NCBI RefSeq assembly: GCF_000202835.1
Contig: NC_015186.1
Coordinates: 1 to 64,000 of the forward strand
DNA: 64,000 nucleotides
Direction of reading: 5' to 3'
DNA from: Acidiphilium multivorum AIU301
GTDB lineage: Bacteria > Pseudomonadota > Alphaproteobacteria > Acetobacterales > Acetobacteraceae
The notes beneath the pieces are model-generated. The model ran no database searches and was not told the DNA's origin. It saw only the letters and a list, made by a program, of their open reading frames with translations. Positions 16,908-26,324 of this stretch are shown piece after piece. Each line of letters starts with the position of its first letter. Position 1 is the first letter of the stretch. Made by a program: the position numbers and the translations under genes.

Positions 16908-18437
16908 ATGAGCCCGATCGACCAACTCGCCGCCCGCGTGCCGAGGCGGCTGCGCGGTGAGGCTTGGCAATGCTTTGCTCTGGGCCTGCTCGCCGCTGTT
17001 GCGCTGCCGCCATTCTACCTCCTGCCGGTGCTCTGGTTCGTCGTGCCGGCGCTCCTGACCCGTCTCGCCCGTGCCGGCGGCTGGCGCCGCGCCGCCTGGC
17101 TCGGCTGGTGCTTCGGCTTCGGCTTCAACCTGCTCGGCCTGTTTTGGGTGACCGAGCCGATGCTGATCATGGCATCGAATTTCTGGTGGGCGGTGCCCTT
17201 TGCCGCGCCGGCGCTCGCTTTCGCAACCGCGTTCTACATGATCCTGCCGGCCCTTGCCGTCTTTGCCGTGCCGCAACGCAACCAGGCGGGCCGCCTCGCT
17301 GCCGTGCTGCTCTTCGCGGGGGCGCTGGTGCTATCCAATCTTGCGCAGGAATTCCTGTTCACCGGGTTCCCCTGGAACTATTGGGGAGCCGACTGGGCTT
17401 TTGCCGGCAGGCTGGGCCTTGCGATGATCCAGCCCGCCGCGATCGGCGGCATTTTTCTCCTGACCCTGCTGACGGCGCTCGCCGCCGGGCTGCCGCTGCT
17501 CGGACGGCGCGGCTGGGCGGCGAGTGCGGTGCTGCTGGCTCTCTGGGCCGGCTTCGGCTTCGCGCGCACCTCTGCGGGCCCCGCGCCGCTGACCAGATAC
17601 ACCGTTGCATTGCTCCAGCCCGATTTCGCGGTCCCGGGAAGCTTCACCCAGCCCGCCCTGCAGGCCCGCTGGCGGCGTGACCTTGCGCTGACCCGCGAAG
17701 CCTTGGACAAGGCGGGCAAGGGACCGAACATCGTCGTCTGGCCCGAGACGGCGAGCCCCGCCCTGCTGCAGACCGACGCCGCGGCGCGCGCCGCGATTGC
17801 GGCCGTGGCCGGCAACACGCCCGTCCTTGCCGGCTCGTTCCGCCTGGCGGCTGATGGCAGCATGCGCAACTCGCTGGTCGCCGTGGAAGGAAAAGGGCCG
17901 GCCGTAGCGTGGTACGACAAGTGGAAGCTGGTGCCATTCGGCGAGTACACGCCAGCCTGGATTCCACTGAAGGTCACGCCCGGCGGCGGATTCACGCCTG
18001 GCCCTGGTCCGCGCACATTGCATGTGCCCGGCATTCCATCGGTCGGACCGCTGATTTGCTACGAGTCGATCTTCCCGGGCATCATCACGGATCCCAAGGA
18101 TCGTCCCGCCTGGTTGCTGAACATTAGCGACAACGCCTGGTTCGGTGACACAACCGGCCCGTACCAGGATTTTGCAACCACCCGCCTGCGGGCGGTGGAG
18201 GAGGGACTTCCGATCGTCGTGGACACCAATTCCGGCATTTCCGCGGTGATCGGCCCGCATGGTCGGGTCGCGGGCACACTCGGGCTCGACCGCGCCGGGA
18301 TTCTGATTGGTAAACTTCCGGTTGCGCTTCCTGTCACACCCTTCGGCCGGTTCAGCGTGACCATGTCGGGCATTCTTGGCTTTTACACGATGGTTTTGGG
18401 TGTTGTGTGCTTGATTGTTTCAATAACCTTGATGTAA
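16908..18437 (+). CDS. lnt: Apolipoprotein N-acyltransferase
   Basis: Inner-membrane enzyme that adds the third acyl chain to lipoproteins. The 509-residue protein has about seven to eight hydrophobic helices in the first 200 residues, then a periplasmic nitrilase-fold domain. The catalytic triad is visible: Glu in VVWPETASP, Lys in WYDKWKLVPFGEYTP and Cys in GPLICYESIFPG. A C-terminal helix ends the protein. Length is normal. It begins 11 bases after mtnC and may be co-transcribed with the salvage genes. An XRE regulator follows, a neighbourhood seen in many alphaproteobacteria. Confidence 0.95.
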   Translation: MSPIDQLAARVPRRLRGEAWQCFALGLLAAVALPPFYLLPVLWFVVPALLTRLARAGGWRRAAWLGWCFGFGFNLLGLFWVTEPMLIMASNFWWAVPFAAPALAFATAFYMILPALAVFAVPQRNQAGRLAAVLLFAGALVLSNLAQEFLFTGFPWNYWGADWAFAGRLGLAMIQPAAIGGIFLLTLLTALAAGLPLLGRRGWAASAVLLALWAGFGFARTSAGPAPLTRYTVALLQPDFAVPGSFTQPALQARWRRDLALTREALDKAGKGPNIVVWPETASPALLQTDAAARAAIAAVAGNTPVLAGSFRLAADGSMRNSLVAVEGKGPAVAWYDKWKLVPFGEYTPAWIPLKVTPGGGFTPGPGPRTLHVPGIPSVGPLICYESIFPGIITDPKDRPAWLLNISDNAWFGDTTGPYQDFATTRLRAVEEGLPIVVDTNSGISAVIGPHGRVAGTLGLDRAGILIGKLPVALPVTPFGRFSVTMSGILGFYTMVLGVVCLIVSITLM

Positions 18438-18741
18438 GTGACGGTTCGTAAACGCGTCTTAAAAATAATTCGAGCTTGTGTAATTGAGGCGTGGCCACTA
18501 TTGTAGATAGTGGTTGTAGGGACGTGCCGCCGACCTCTGGTAGCGAAGTTCCGAAAATCAGAGTTTTTCTTAATTTTTGTACTTTAACCGGATTTGGCCA
18601 ATCTTATGAGACGGCCCTGCGCTCTGAGATCGGTCATCAAACCCGACAGCGGCGAAAATGATGCACGGCGGCGTCGGTCATCATGTCCGCCCTGCCTTGT
18701 GCCCGGGGGCGGTGCCGGTTGATGTCGCTGAGGAATGAGAC
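18438..18741. other. Intergenic region lnt / XRE regulator
   Basis: No gene is seen in these 304 bases. The first half is notably AT-rich for this region. It contains the hairpin listed separately at 18495-18513. This is probably the promoter and leader of the XRE regulator gene. Confidence 0.5.
18495..18513. promoter_or_regulatory. Perfect inverted repeat upstream of XRE regulator
   Basis: CCACTAT and ATAGTGG form a 7-bp perfect stem with the 5-nt spacer TGTAG. No T tract follows, so it is not an obvious lnt terminator. A dimeric-regulator operator is equally plausible. Confidence 0.4.
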
Positions 18742-19227
18742 ATGAATGCAAACGGTGGCGCCTCGAACGACCGCAGCGACCGGGATGGCCGGCCCAGCCC
18801 GATCGACGTGCATGTCGGGTCGCGAATCCGGCTCCGGCGCACGCTGCTCGGGATGTCGCAGGAAAAGCTCGGCGATGCGCTCGGCCTGACCTTCCAGCAG
18901 GTGCAGAAATACGAGCGCGGGGTGAACCGGGTCGGTGCGTCCCGCCTGTTCGATATTTCCCGCGTGCTCGATGTGCCAATCAGCTTCTTCTTCGACGACA
19001 TGCCGGAGGGGATGAACGAAATGCCGATGTCCGGCCCGCGCGGGCGCAGCAACGGGCTGTCCGAGGCGCAGGAGCCGTTCGGCGTCGGCCTCGACGATCA
19101 CATGACCAAGCGCGAGACGCTCGAACTGGTGCGCGCCTATTACCGGATCACCGAGCCCACCGTGCGCAAGCGCATGTTCGACCTGATCAAGTCGCTGGCC
19201 CCGGCCGATTCCTTCCCCACCGAATGA
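18742..19227 (+). CDS. XRE-family helix-turn-helix regulator
   Basis: Predicted 161-residue DNA-binding protein. A Cro/CI helix-turn-helix lies at about residues 25-80 ([20 protein letters not shown], then [20 protein letters not shown]), followed by [15 protein letters not shown] second segment at 115-155 ([20 protein letters not shown]) is typical of a widespread alphaproteobacterial family. Members sit next to lnt in many alphaproteobacteria. The regulated genes are unknown to me. GAGGAATGAGACATG gives a weak ribosome site. Confidence 0.88.
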   Translation: MNANGGASNDRSDRDGRPSPIDVHVGSRIRLRRTLLGMSQEKLGDALGLTFQQVQKYERGVNRVGASRLFDISRVLDVPISFFFDDMPEGMNEMPMSGPRGRSNGLSEAQEPFGVGLDDHMTKRETLELVRAYYRITEPTVRKRMFDLIKSLAPADSFPTE

Positions 19228-19291
19228 ACCGGCCCCCGGTGGCGGCGCGTGCGCTTGTGAAGGCGCGAGTCTCTTCGCTACATTGCCACTC

Positions 19292-19963
19292 ATGAGTGCA
19301 ATGTCCCGCCCGTCGCCGATCATCGCCCCCAGCCTGCTTGCCGCCGATTTCGGACGCCTTCGCGAAGAGGTCGCCGCGGTGGAGCGTGCCGGGGCGCACT
19401 GGCTTCATCTCGACGTGATGGACGGCCATTTCGTGCCGAACATCAGTTTCGGCGCGCTGGTTCTCAATGCGCTCCGTCCGCACACGCGCCTCGCCTTCGA
19501 CGTTCACCTGATGATCGCCCCGGCCGATCCGTATCTGGCCGATTTCGCGAAGGCCGGCGCGGATCAGATCACTGTCCATGCCGAGGCCGGGCCGCATTTG
19601 CACCGCTCGCTGCAGACGATCCGCGCCCTCGGCCTGAAGGCCGGCGTCGCCATCAACCCCGCGACCCCGGCCGAGGCGGTGCGGCATGTGCTCGACCTCA
19701 TCGACATCATCAACGTGATGACCGTCAATCCCGGCTTCGGCGGCCAGTCGTTCCTCGCCGGCCAGTTGCCCAAGATCGCCGAACTACGCCGCATGGTCAC
19801 TGAAGCCGGGCGCGACATCCGCATCGAGACGGATGGCGGCATCGATGCCGCCTCGGCGCCTCGCGCGCTCGAAGCGGGCGCCGATGTCCTCATTGCCGGC
19901 AGCGCGATCTTCGGCAAGCCGGACTATGCCGCGGCCATCGCCGCACTAGGAACGGGCGATTGA
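19292..19963 (+). CDS. rpe: Ribulose-phosphate 3-epimerase
   Basis: TIM-barrel metalloenzyme interconverting ribulose-5-phosphate and xylulose-5-phosphate in the pentose phosphate pathway (and the Calvin cycle if present). The product of about 223 residues has [26 protein letters not shown] (metal ligands), [24 protein letters not shown] and [15 protein letters not shown]. Start at the ATG 19292 is favoured over TTG 19283; another ATG lies at 19301. It is followed ten bases later by the heparinase-like gene. Confidence 0.94.
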   Translation: MSAMSRPSPIIAPSLLAADFGRLREEVAAVERAGAHWLHLDVMDGHFVPNISFGALVLNALRPHTRLAFDVHLMIAPADPYLADFAKAGADQITVHAEAGPHLHRSLQTIRALGLKAGVAINPATPAEAVRHVLDLIDIINVMTVNPGFGGQSFLAGQLPKIAELRRMVTEAGRDIRIETDGGIDAASAPRALEAGADVLIAGSAIFGKPDYAAAIAALGTGD

Positions 19964-19973
19964 AGCGGAGGGA

Positions 19974-21551
19974 ATGATGCGCGGCGCGAGACAATGGGTT
20001 GCCCGGCTCGCCGCCCTCCGCGGTGGCAACGTTCCCGATGCCCCTTCGGTCGCCCTGCGAGATCCCTGGCCCGGCGAGCCTGCCCGCGGCGCGCGCATCA
20101 TCAAGGGGGAAATCGAATACCAGAACGTCGTACGGCCGCTCCGGCCCGGCCTCTTTCACGAGAACGACGGCTCGCCGGTTTTCATCGCCCATATCCAGGG
20201 TTTCGTGTGGCTGCGCGATTTGCGGGCGCTCGGCACCGACGCTGCCCGCAGCCGCGCGCGGGCCCTGATCGCCGACTGGATCGATTGTGAAGCCCTCCCG
20301 CCGGTGGCCTCGGCCCCCGAGGTTTCCGGCGCGCGCATCGCGGCGTGGCTCGGCCATTACGATTTCTTCGCCGCCTCGGCGGATGACGACTTCCGGCAGA
20401 TGCTGATGGCCCGCCTCGTCGCCGATGCGAGGATGCTCTCGGCCAACCTCCCCGCCGAGGTGCGCGACGGCCGTGCCTTCACCGCGATCAAGGGACTGAT
20501 CGCCGCGGCGGTCGCGCTGCCCGAGCACGGAGCGTTCATGCAGCGGGCCCTGCGCTTCCTCGTGCCGGAGATCGAGCGGCAGATCCTGCCCGACGGCGCG
20601 CATGTCGAGCGCAGCCCCGCCGCCCACTTTGCCGTGCTGCAGGACCTGACCGAAATCCGCGCCTTGCTGCAACTTGCGCGCGCCGAAGTGCCGCCGCAGC
20701 TTCCCGGCGCCATCGAGCGGATGGCGGTCGGGCTGCGGGCGCTGCGGCATGGCGATGGCGGCCTCGCCCTCTTCAACGGCACCAGCGAGGACTGGCCCAA
20801 CCTGATCGACCTCGTGCTGAGCCAGGCCGGGCGCACCGGCCGCAGCGCCTCGGCCCTGGCCGGCGTGGGGTTTCACCGGCTTGCCGCCGGCCGGTCACTC
20901 GTCCTTGTCGATGCTGGACCGCCGTCGGGGCCGGGCATCGACCGCTTTGCCCATGCAGGCACGCTCTCCTTCGAATTCTCGGTCGGGCGCGACCGGCTGA
21001 TCGTCAATTGCGGCGCCGCCCCTGCGGCGTCGGGCGAGTGGCGCGACGCCCTGCGCAACACAGCCGCCCATTCGACGCTCGTCGTCGCCGACGTGTCCTC
21101 GTCCGAATTGCGTGACGAGGGACTTGGCCGCCGTCCCGCCCATGTCGAGGTGCAGCGCCAGGAGGCGAACGGCGCCCACTGGCTGGAGGCGAGCCATGAC
21201 GGCTGGCAGAAACTGTTCGGCGCGGTGCATCGCCGCCGCCTCTATCTCGCGGAGAGCGGCGAGGATCTGCGCGGCGAGGACAGTATCGAGGCCGACCAGC
21301 CGCAGCCCTTCACGCTGCGCTTTCACCTGCACCCGAACGTGACGGCGAGCATCCAGCAGGACGGGGAGGGCGCATTGTTGCGCCTGTCCTCGGGCCAGGG
21401 CTGGCGCCTGCGTGCCGGCGGCGCCACGCTGAGCATCGAGGACAGCATCTATTTCGGCGGCCCCGAGCCGCGCCGCGCCGAGCAGATCGTGCTGACCGGA
21501 ACGCCCGACGGTCCGCAACAGGTGAAATGGGCGCTGACCAGGATGGGCTGA
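19974..21551 (+). CDS. Heparinase II/III family protein
   Basis: A 525-residue protein with an N-terminal helical (alpha/alpha toroid-like) part and a C-terminal beta-sandwich of the heparinase II/III-like domain (LIVNCGAAPAASGEWRDALRNTAAHSTLVVAD is the typical region, around residue 345). No clear signal peptide is present: the N-terminus MMRGARQWVARLAALRG is basic rather than hydrophobic. Alphaproteobacteria commonly carry this gene just before purH. Substrate is unknown; a role in surface polysaccharide handling is inferred. Here galE, a glycosyltransferase and creA intervene before purH. GGAGGGA gives a good ribosome site. Confidence 0.85.
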   Translation: MMRGARQWVARLAALRGGNVPDAPSVALRDPWPGEPARGARIIKGEIEYQNVVRPLRPGLFHENDGSPVFIAHIQGFVWLRDLRALGTDAARSRARALIADWIDCEALPPVASAPEVSGARIAAWLGHYDFFAASADDDFRQMLMARLVADARMLSANLPAEVRDGRAFTAIKGLIAAAVALPEHGAFMQRALRFLVPEIERQILPDGAHVERSPAAHFAVLQDLTEIRALLQLARAEVPPQLPGAIERMAVGLRALRHGDGGLALFNGTSEDWPNLIDLVLSQAGRTGRSASALAGVGFHRLAAGRSLVLVDAGPPSGPGIDRFAHAGTLSFEFSVGRDRLIVNCGAAPAASGEWRDALRNTAAHSTLVVADVSSSELRDEGLGRRPAHVEVQRQEANGAHWLEASHDGWQKLFGAVHRRRLYLAESGEDLRGEDSIEADQPQPFTLRFHLHPNVTASIQQDGEGALLRLSSGQGWRLRAGGATLSIEDSIYFGGPEPRRAEQIVLTGTPDGPQQVKWALTRMG

Positions 21552-21555
21552 TTTC

Positions 21556-22554
21556 ATGGCGCGCATCATGCTCACCGGCGGGGCCGGCTTCATCGGCTCG
21601 CATACCGCCGTCGTGTTGCTCGAACGCGGCTACGACATCGTCCTGCTCGACGATTTCTCAAACGCCGCGCGCGATGTGCCGGACCGGCTGCGCCAGATCA
21701 CCGGCATCGCCATGCCGGTGATCGAGGCGGATATCCGCGATCCCGAGGCCATGCGCGCCGCCTTCGCCGCCTTCCCTGTCGATGCCGTCGTGCATTTCGC
21801 GGCGAAGAAGGCGGTCGGCGAGAGCGAGGCCGACCCGCTGCTCTATTTCGACGTCAACATCCTCGGCACGATCCGCCTGCTCGCCGCGATGCGCGATGCC
21901 GGGGTCGGCCGGCTGGTGTTTTCCTCTTCGGCCACCGTCTATGGCGAGCCGGACACCTGCCCGATTTCCGAAACCGCCTCCCTGCGCGTCACCAATGTCT
22001 ATGGCCGCACCAAGATGGTGATGGAGGGGATGATCGAGGATCTCTCGCGCACCGGCGTGCTCGCCGCCTCGGCGATCCTGCGCTATTTCAACCCGGTCGG
22101 CGCGCATCCCTCCGGCCTGATCGGCGAGAATCCGCGTGGAGTTCCCGCCAACCTGATGCCCTACCTCTGCCAGGTCGCGGCCGGGCAGCGGCCATACCTG
22201 ACCGTGTTCGGCAACGATTACCCGACGCATGACGGCACCGGCGTGCGCGACTTCATCCACGTGATGGACCTCGCCGAGGCCCATGCCGCCGCGGTCGATC
22301 GCATCCTCGCGCAGGATGGTGGCTTCACCGTCAATCTCGGCACCGGCACCGGCTATTCCGTGCTCGACCTCGTGCATGCCTTCAAGGCGGCGACGGGGAT
22401 CGACGTTCCCTATCAGGTCGGCCCGCGCCGGCCCGGCGATGTCGCCGCCTGCTATGCCGACCCCGGCCTGGCCGCCAGCCTGCTCGGCTGGCGCGCCAGC
22501 CGCGGCGTGCAGGACATGTGCCGCGACGCCTGGCGCTGGCAGAGCCGGCACTGA
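21556..22554 (+). CDS. galE: UDP-glucose 4-epimerase
   Basis: NAD-dependent SDR enzyme interconverting UDP-glucose and UDP-galactose for polysaccharide synthesis. The 332-residue protein starts MARIMLTGGAGFIGSHTAVV (Rossmann GxxGxxG). It has HFAAKKAVGESEADPLLYFD, the catalytic Ser/Thr in SSSATVYGEPD and the YxxxK pair in NVYGRTK. RYFNPVGAHPSGLIGENP and GTGVRDFIHVMDLAEAH are typical GalE. It starts four bases after the heparinase-like stop and is followed seven bases later by a glycosyltransferase. Confidence 0.94.
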   Translation: MARIMLTGGAGFIGSHTAVVLLERGYDIVLLDDFSNAARDVPDRLRQITGIAMPVIEADIRDPEAMRAAFAAFPVDAVVHFAAKKAVGESEADPLLYFDVNILGTIRLLAAMRDAGVGRLVFSSSATVYGEPDTCPISETASLRVTNVYGRTKMVMEGMIEDLSRTGVLAASAILRYFNPVGAHPSGLIGENPRGVPANLMPYLCQVAAGQRPYLTVFGNDYPTHDGTGVRDFIHVMDLAEAHAAAVDRILAQDGGFTVNLGTGTGYSVLDLVHAFKAATGIDVPYQVGPRRPGDVAACYADPGLAASLLGWRASRGVQDMCRDAWRWQSRH

Positions 22555-22561
22555 GCCCGCG

Positions 22562-23686
22562 ATGAGCCGCCACGTCGTCTTCCTCATCGGGGAAGACTGG
22601 TTCTTCGCATCGCATTTCCGGGTTCGTGCCCTGGCCGCGCGGGCGGCGGGCTGGCGCGTCACCATCCTCACCCGCACCGGCCGCGCCGCCGATGCGCTGC
22701 GCGCCGAGGGTTTCGAGGTGATCGACGTCGATTTCCGCCGCGCCCGCCTCAATCCCCTGGCCGAGTTCCGGCTCCTGCGCTCGATCGCCGGCCATTACCG
22801 GGCGCTCAAGCCCGATCTCGCGCATCATGTCGCGCTGAAACCCATCCTGCTGGGCAGTCTTGCCGCCGCTCTCGCGCGCGTTCCGGCCGTCATCAACGCG
22901 CCGGTTGGCCAGGGCTTCGTCTTTACATCGGCAACCCTGAAGGCGCGCCTGCTCCGTCCGGCGGTCAGTCTCGGGTTGCGGCTGGCGGTGGGGGCTCGCG
23001 GAGCGCTGGCCGTGTTCGAAAATCATGATGATCTGACGGCGATGACCGCCTCGGGCGCGATCCCGTCCGAACGGGCGTATCTGATCCGGGGCGCGGGCGT
23101 CGACCTCGTGTTGTATTGTCCCCATACCCCACCCGCCGGCAAGGTGCGCATCGTGCTCGGCGCGCGCATGCTGGCGGACAAGGGGGTCAGGGAATTCATC
23201 GAGGCGGCACGGCTGCTGCGTCTGCGCGGTGTTGTTGCCGAATGTCTTCTGGCCGGCGGTCCTGATCCGCAGAATCCGGCCAGTCTCGAAGCGGCAGAGC
23301 TGCAGCGCGCCACTGAGGCAACCTGGCTGGGGCCGGTCACTGACATGGCCAGCCTTCTGGCGTCCTGTCACATTGCCTGCCTGCCCTCCTATCGCGAGGG
23401 GCTGCCGAAATTCCTGCTGGAGGCGATGGCGTCGGGCCTTCCTTGCGTGGCAACGGATGTCGTAGGCTGCCGCGAGGCGGTGGCCGATAGCGAAAGCGGC
23501 GTGCTGGTCCCGCCGCGCGATCCGGCGGCGCTGGCCGATGCGCTGGAGCGCCTCGTCGCCGATCCCGAGCTGCGGGCCCGCATGGGGGCGGCGGGCCGTG
23601 CGCGGGCGGAAACCCTGTTCGCCGACGAGGTGGTTTGCGCGGCGACGCTCGCGGTCTATGAACGCGCCATCCGACACGACGTTTGA
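22562..23686 (+). CDS. Family 4 (GT-B) glycosyltransferase
   Basis: Predicted 374-residue cytoplasmic retaining glycosyltransferase. The N-terminal half starts MSRHVVFLIGEDWFFASHFR. The C-terminal half has the nucleotide-sugar loop LGARMLADKGVREFIEAA and the EX7E motif EGLPKFLLEAMASGLPCVATD. The ATG at 22562 is chosen because earlier in-frame codons lie within galE without conserved sequence. It is coupled with galE, so it probably transfers a sugar supplied by the epimerase to an exopolysaccharide or lipid-linked glycan. The acceptor is unknown. Confidence 0.88.
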   Translation: MSRHVVFLIGEDWFFASHFRVRALAARAAGWRVTILTRTGRAADALRAEGFEVIDVDFRRARLNPLAEFRLLRSIAGHYRALKPDLAHHVALKPILLGSLAAALARVPAVINAPVGQGFVFTSATLKARLLRPAVSLGLRLAVGARGALAVFENHDDLTAMTASGAIPSERAYLIRGAGVDLVLYCPHTPPAGKVRIVLGARMLADKGVREFIEAARLLRLRGVVAECLLAGGPDPQNPASLEAAELQRATEATWLGPVTDMASLLASCHIACLPSYREGLPKFLLEAMASGLPCVATDVVGCREAVADSESGVLVPPRDPAALADALERLVADPELRARMGAAGRARAETLFADEVVCAATLAVYERAIRHDV

Positions 23687-23697
23687 CAGGGGATGGC

Positions 23698-24165
23698 ATG
23701 ATCAGGCGGCTCGCACTTCTCGGCATCATGGCCGGGGCCTGGGCGTTTGCGGTGGCAACGGCGCAGGCGGAGACGCGGATCGGCGCGGTCTCGACGAATT
23801 TCCGCCTGCTCGGCGCGAATGACAAGGTGGTGGTCGAGCGGCTCGACGATCCGAAGATCCCCGATATCGCCTGCTATGCGAGCTTCGCGAAGACCGGCGG
23901 AGTCAAGGGCAGCCTGGGTGTGGCAACCGATCCGTCGCGCTTTGCCCTCTCCTGCATTGCCACCGGGCCGGTCACGCTGCCGGCCGGCCTGCCGGCGAAG
24001 CAGCAGATCGCCGCGATCTCGGCGTCCTTCCTGGTCAAGCATTTCAATCTTTATCGCCTGGTCGATCCCGATCGCAAGGCGGTCGTCTACCTGCTGATCA
24101 GCACGAAAATCATCCACGGCTCGCCGGCCAACGCCGTCTCCGCCGTTCCCGTTTCCGGCCACTGA
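23698..24165 (+). CDS. creA: CreA family periplasmic protein
   Basis: A 155-residue exported protein with signal peptide MIRRLALLGIMAGAWAFAVA, cleaved near AQA (residues 22-24). The CreA family core follows: IGAVSTNFRLLGANDKVVVERLDDP, then IACYASFAKTGGVKGSLG. Function in the cell is unknown although the family is widespread. AGGGG precedes the ATG at 23698; an ATG at 23683 overlaps the glycosyltransferase gene. It lies between the glycosyltransferase and purH on the same strand. Confidence 0.88.
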   Translation: MIRRLALLGIMAGAWAFAVATAQAETRIGAVSTNFRLLGANDKVVVERLDDPKIPDIACYASFAKTGGVKGSLGVATDPSRFALSCIATGPVTLPAGLPAKQQIAAISASFLVKHFNLYRLVDPDRKAVVYLLISTKIIHGSPANAVSAVPVSGH

Positions 24166-24180
24166 CAGACGAGATTTGCC

Positions 24181-25722
24181 ATGAACGACAGAGTCAACAT
24201 CCGACGGGCCCTCATCTCGGTGTCCGACAAGGCGGGGCTGGTCGAGCTCGGCCGCGCGCTGGCGGCAGCGGGCGTGGAAATCCTCTCGACCGGCGGTTCC
24301 GCCCGCGCGCTGCGCGAGGCCGGGATCGCCGTTGTCGAGGTGGCGGATTACACGGGTGTTCCCGAAATGCTGGATGGGCGGGTCAAGACGCTGGTGCCCA
24401 AGATCCATGGCGGCCTGCTCGGCCGGCGCGACCTGCCGGAGCATCTGGCGCAGATGCAGCGGCACGACATCCCGCCGATCGACCTGCTCGCGGTCAATCT
24501 CTACCCGTTCGAGGAAACGGTCGCGAAGGGCTCGGATTTCGAAACCTGCGTCGAGAACATCGATATCGGCGGCCCGGCGCTGATCCGCGCGGCGGCGAAG
24601 AACCACGATTCGGTGGCGGTTCTCACCAGCCCGGCGCAGTATGACGACCTCATCGCGGCGCTAGCCGCCGGCGGAACGACGCTGGAGCAGCGCCGCCGCC
24701 TCGCCGCCGCCGCCTATGCCCGCACCGCCGCCTACGACGCCGCGATTTCCGCCTGGTTCGCGCAGCAGACCGGCGAGATGTTCCCGGCGCACCTCGCCCT
24801 GGCCGGCGCGCGGCAGCAGATGCTGCGCTACGGCGAGAACCCGCACCAGTCCGCTGCGTTCTATCGCACCGGCAACCGCCCCGGCGTTGCCACCGCGCGG
24901 CAGTTGCAGGGCAAGGAACTCTCCTACAACAACATCAACGACACCGATGCCGCTTTCGAATGCGTCGCCGAGTTCGACCGGCCGGCGGTGGTGATCGTCA
25001 AGCACGCCAATCCGTGCGGCGTCGCCCTCGGCGCCGATCTTGCCGAGGCCTGGGACCGCGCGCTGGACTGCGACCCGGTTTCGGCGTTTGGCGGCATCAT
25101 CGCGGTCAACCGCCCGCTCGATGTTGCGGCAGCCGAGAAGATGGCGAGTATCTTCTCCGAGGTGATCATCGCGCCGGACGCCGCACCTGACGCGGTTGAA
25201 CTGCTTGCCCGCAAGAAGAATCTCCGCCTGCTGCTCACCGGCGGCCTGCCCGACCCGGCGGAACCGGGCCTTGCCTGGCGCAGCGTTGCCGGTGGCTTCC
25301 TGGCCCAGACCCGCGACGCCGGGCGGATTGGCCGCGACGATCTGAAGGTCGTCACCCAGCGCGCGCCGACCAACGCCGAGTTCGCCGATCTGCTGTTCGC
25401 CTTCCGTGTGGCCAAGCATGTGAAGTCGAACGCGATCATCTACGCGAAAGCAGGGGCGACCACGGGCATCGGCGCGGGGCAGATGAGCCGCGTCGATTCC
25501 TCGCGCATCGCCGCACAGAAGGGCGGGGAGAAGATTCCGGGCTCGGTCGTTGCATCCGACGCGTTCTTCCCCTTCGCCGACGGTCTTGTGGCCGCGATCG
25601 AGGCAGGGGCGACGGCGGTGATCCAGCCCGGCGGCTCGATCCGCGACAACGAGGTGATCGAGGCGGCAGATGCCGCCGGGATTGCCATGGTGTTCACCGG
25701 CATGCGCCATTTCAGGCATTGA
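24181..25722 (+). CDS. purH: Bifunctional AICAR transformylase / IMP cyclohydrolase
   Basis: Catalyses the last two steps of de novo IMP synthesis. The 513-residue protein has the N-terminal IMP cyclohydrolase (MGS-like) domain ([50 protein letters not shown]). The AICAR transformylase domain follows ([44 protein letters not shown]) and ends with [15 protein letters not shown] and [11 protein letters not shown]. Length is standard. It is followed five bases later by a CMD-family gene. Confidence 0.97.
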
Positions 25723-25727
25723 TCGCC

Positions 25728-26285
25728 ATGACCCACACACCCCGCCTTGGCCTGCCCGACCCCGCCCGGATGAGCGAGGCCCAGCGCGCCGCGCACGATG
25801 CCATCGCGTCCGGCCCGCGCGGCCGGGTCGAGGGGCCGCTCGCAGTGTGGCTGCACAGCGCCGAACTCGCGAACAACGCGCAGGCCCTCGGCGCCTTCTG
25901 CCGTTTTGGCTCCTCGCTGCCGCCGCGCCTGTCGGAACTCGCGATCCTGGTGTTGGGCTCTTATTGGCGTGCCGGGTTCGAATGGTACATCCATGCGCCG
26001 ATCGCCGCGAAAGCCGGCGTGCCCGAGGCGGTCATCGCCGCGATCAAGGCGGGCGAAACGCCCGTCTTCGCCGAACCGGACGCCAGGGCGGTGCACGATT
26101 TCGCCCGGGAGCTACTCACTGCGCACGAGGTGTCGGACGAGACATACGCCTTTGCCCGCCGCCAGCTGGGCGACCGAGCCCTCGTCGATCTGGTAGGGAT
26201 CCTCGGCTATTACGGGCTGATTTCCATGACCATCAAGGCCTTCCGGGTGCCCGTGCCGGACGGCGAGACCGAGCCCTTCGCCTGA
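25728..26285 (+). CDS. Carboxymuconolactone decarboxylase (CMD)-like protein
   Basis: A 185-residue protein with the CMD/AhpD helical fold: LPPRLSELAILVLGSYWRAG, then FEWYIHAPIAAKAGVPEAVI. The general-acid Glu and the His of the family are present. The redox CxxC of AhpD peroxidase partners is absent, so a decarboxylase-like or uncharacterised role is more likely than peroxide reduction. The start at 25728 follows the purH stop by five bases. Sequence alone does not identify the substrate. It is convergent with parE, 39 bases apart. Confidence 0.82.
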   Translation: MTHTPRLGLPDPARMSEAQRAAHDAIASGPRGRVEGPLAVWLHSAELANNAQALGAFCRFGSSLPPRLSELAILVLGSYWRAGFEWYIHAPIAAKAGVPEAVIAAIKAGETPVFAEPDARAVHDFARELLTAHEVSDETYAFARRQLGDRALVDLVGILGYYGLISMTIKAFRVPVPDGETEPFA

Positions 26286-26324
26286 CGTCGAACAGTGTGC
26301 TCATGAAGAGCATGATGAACTGAG

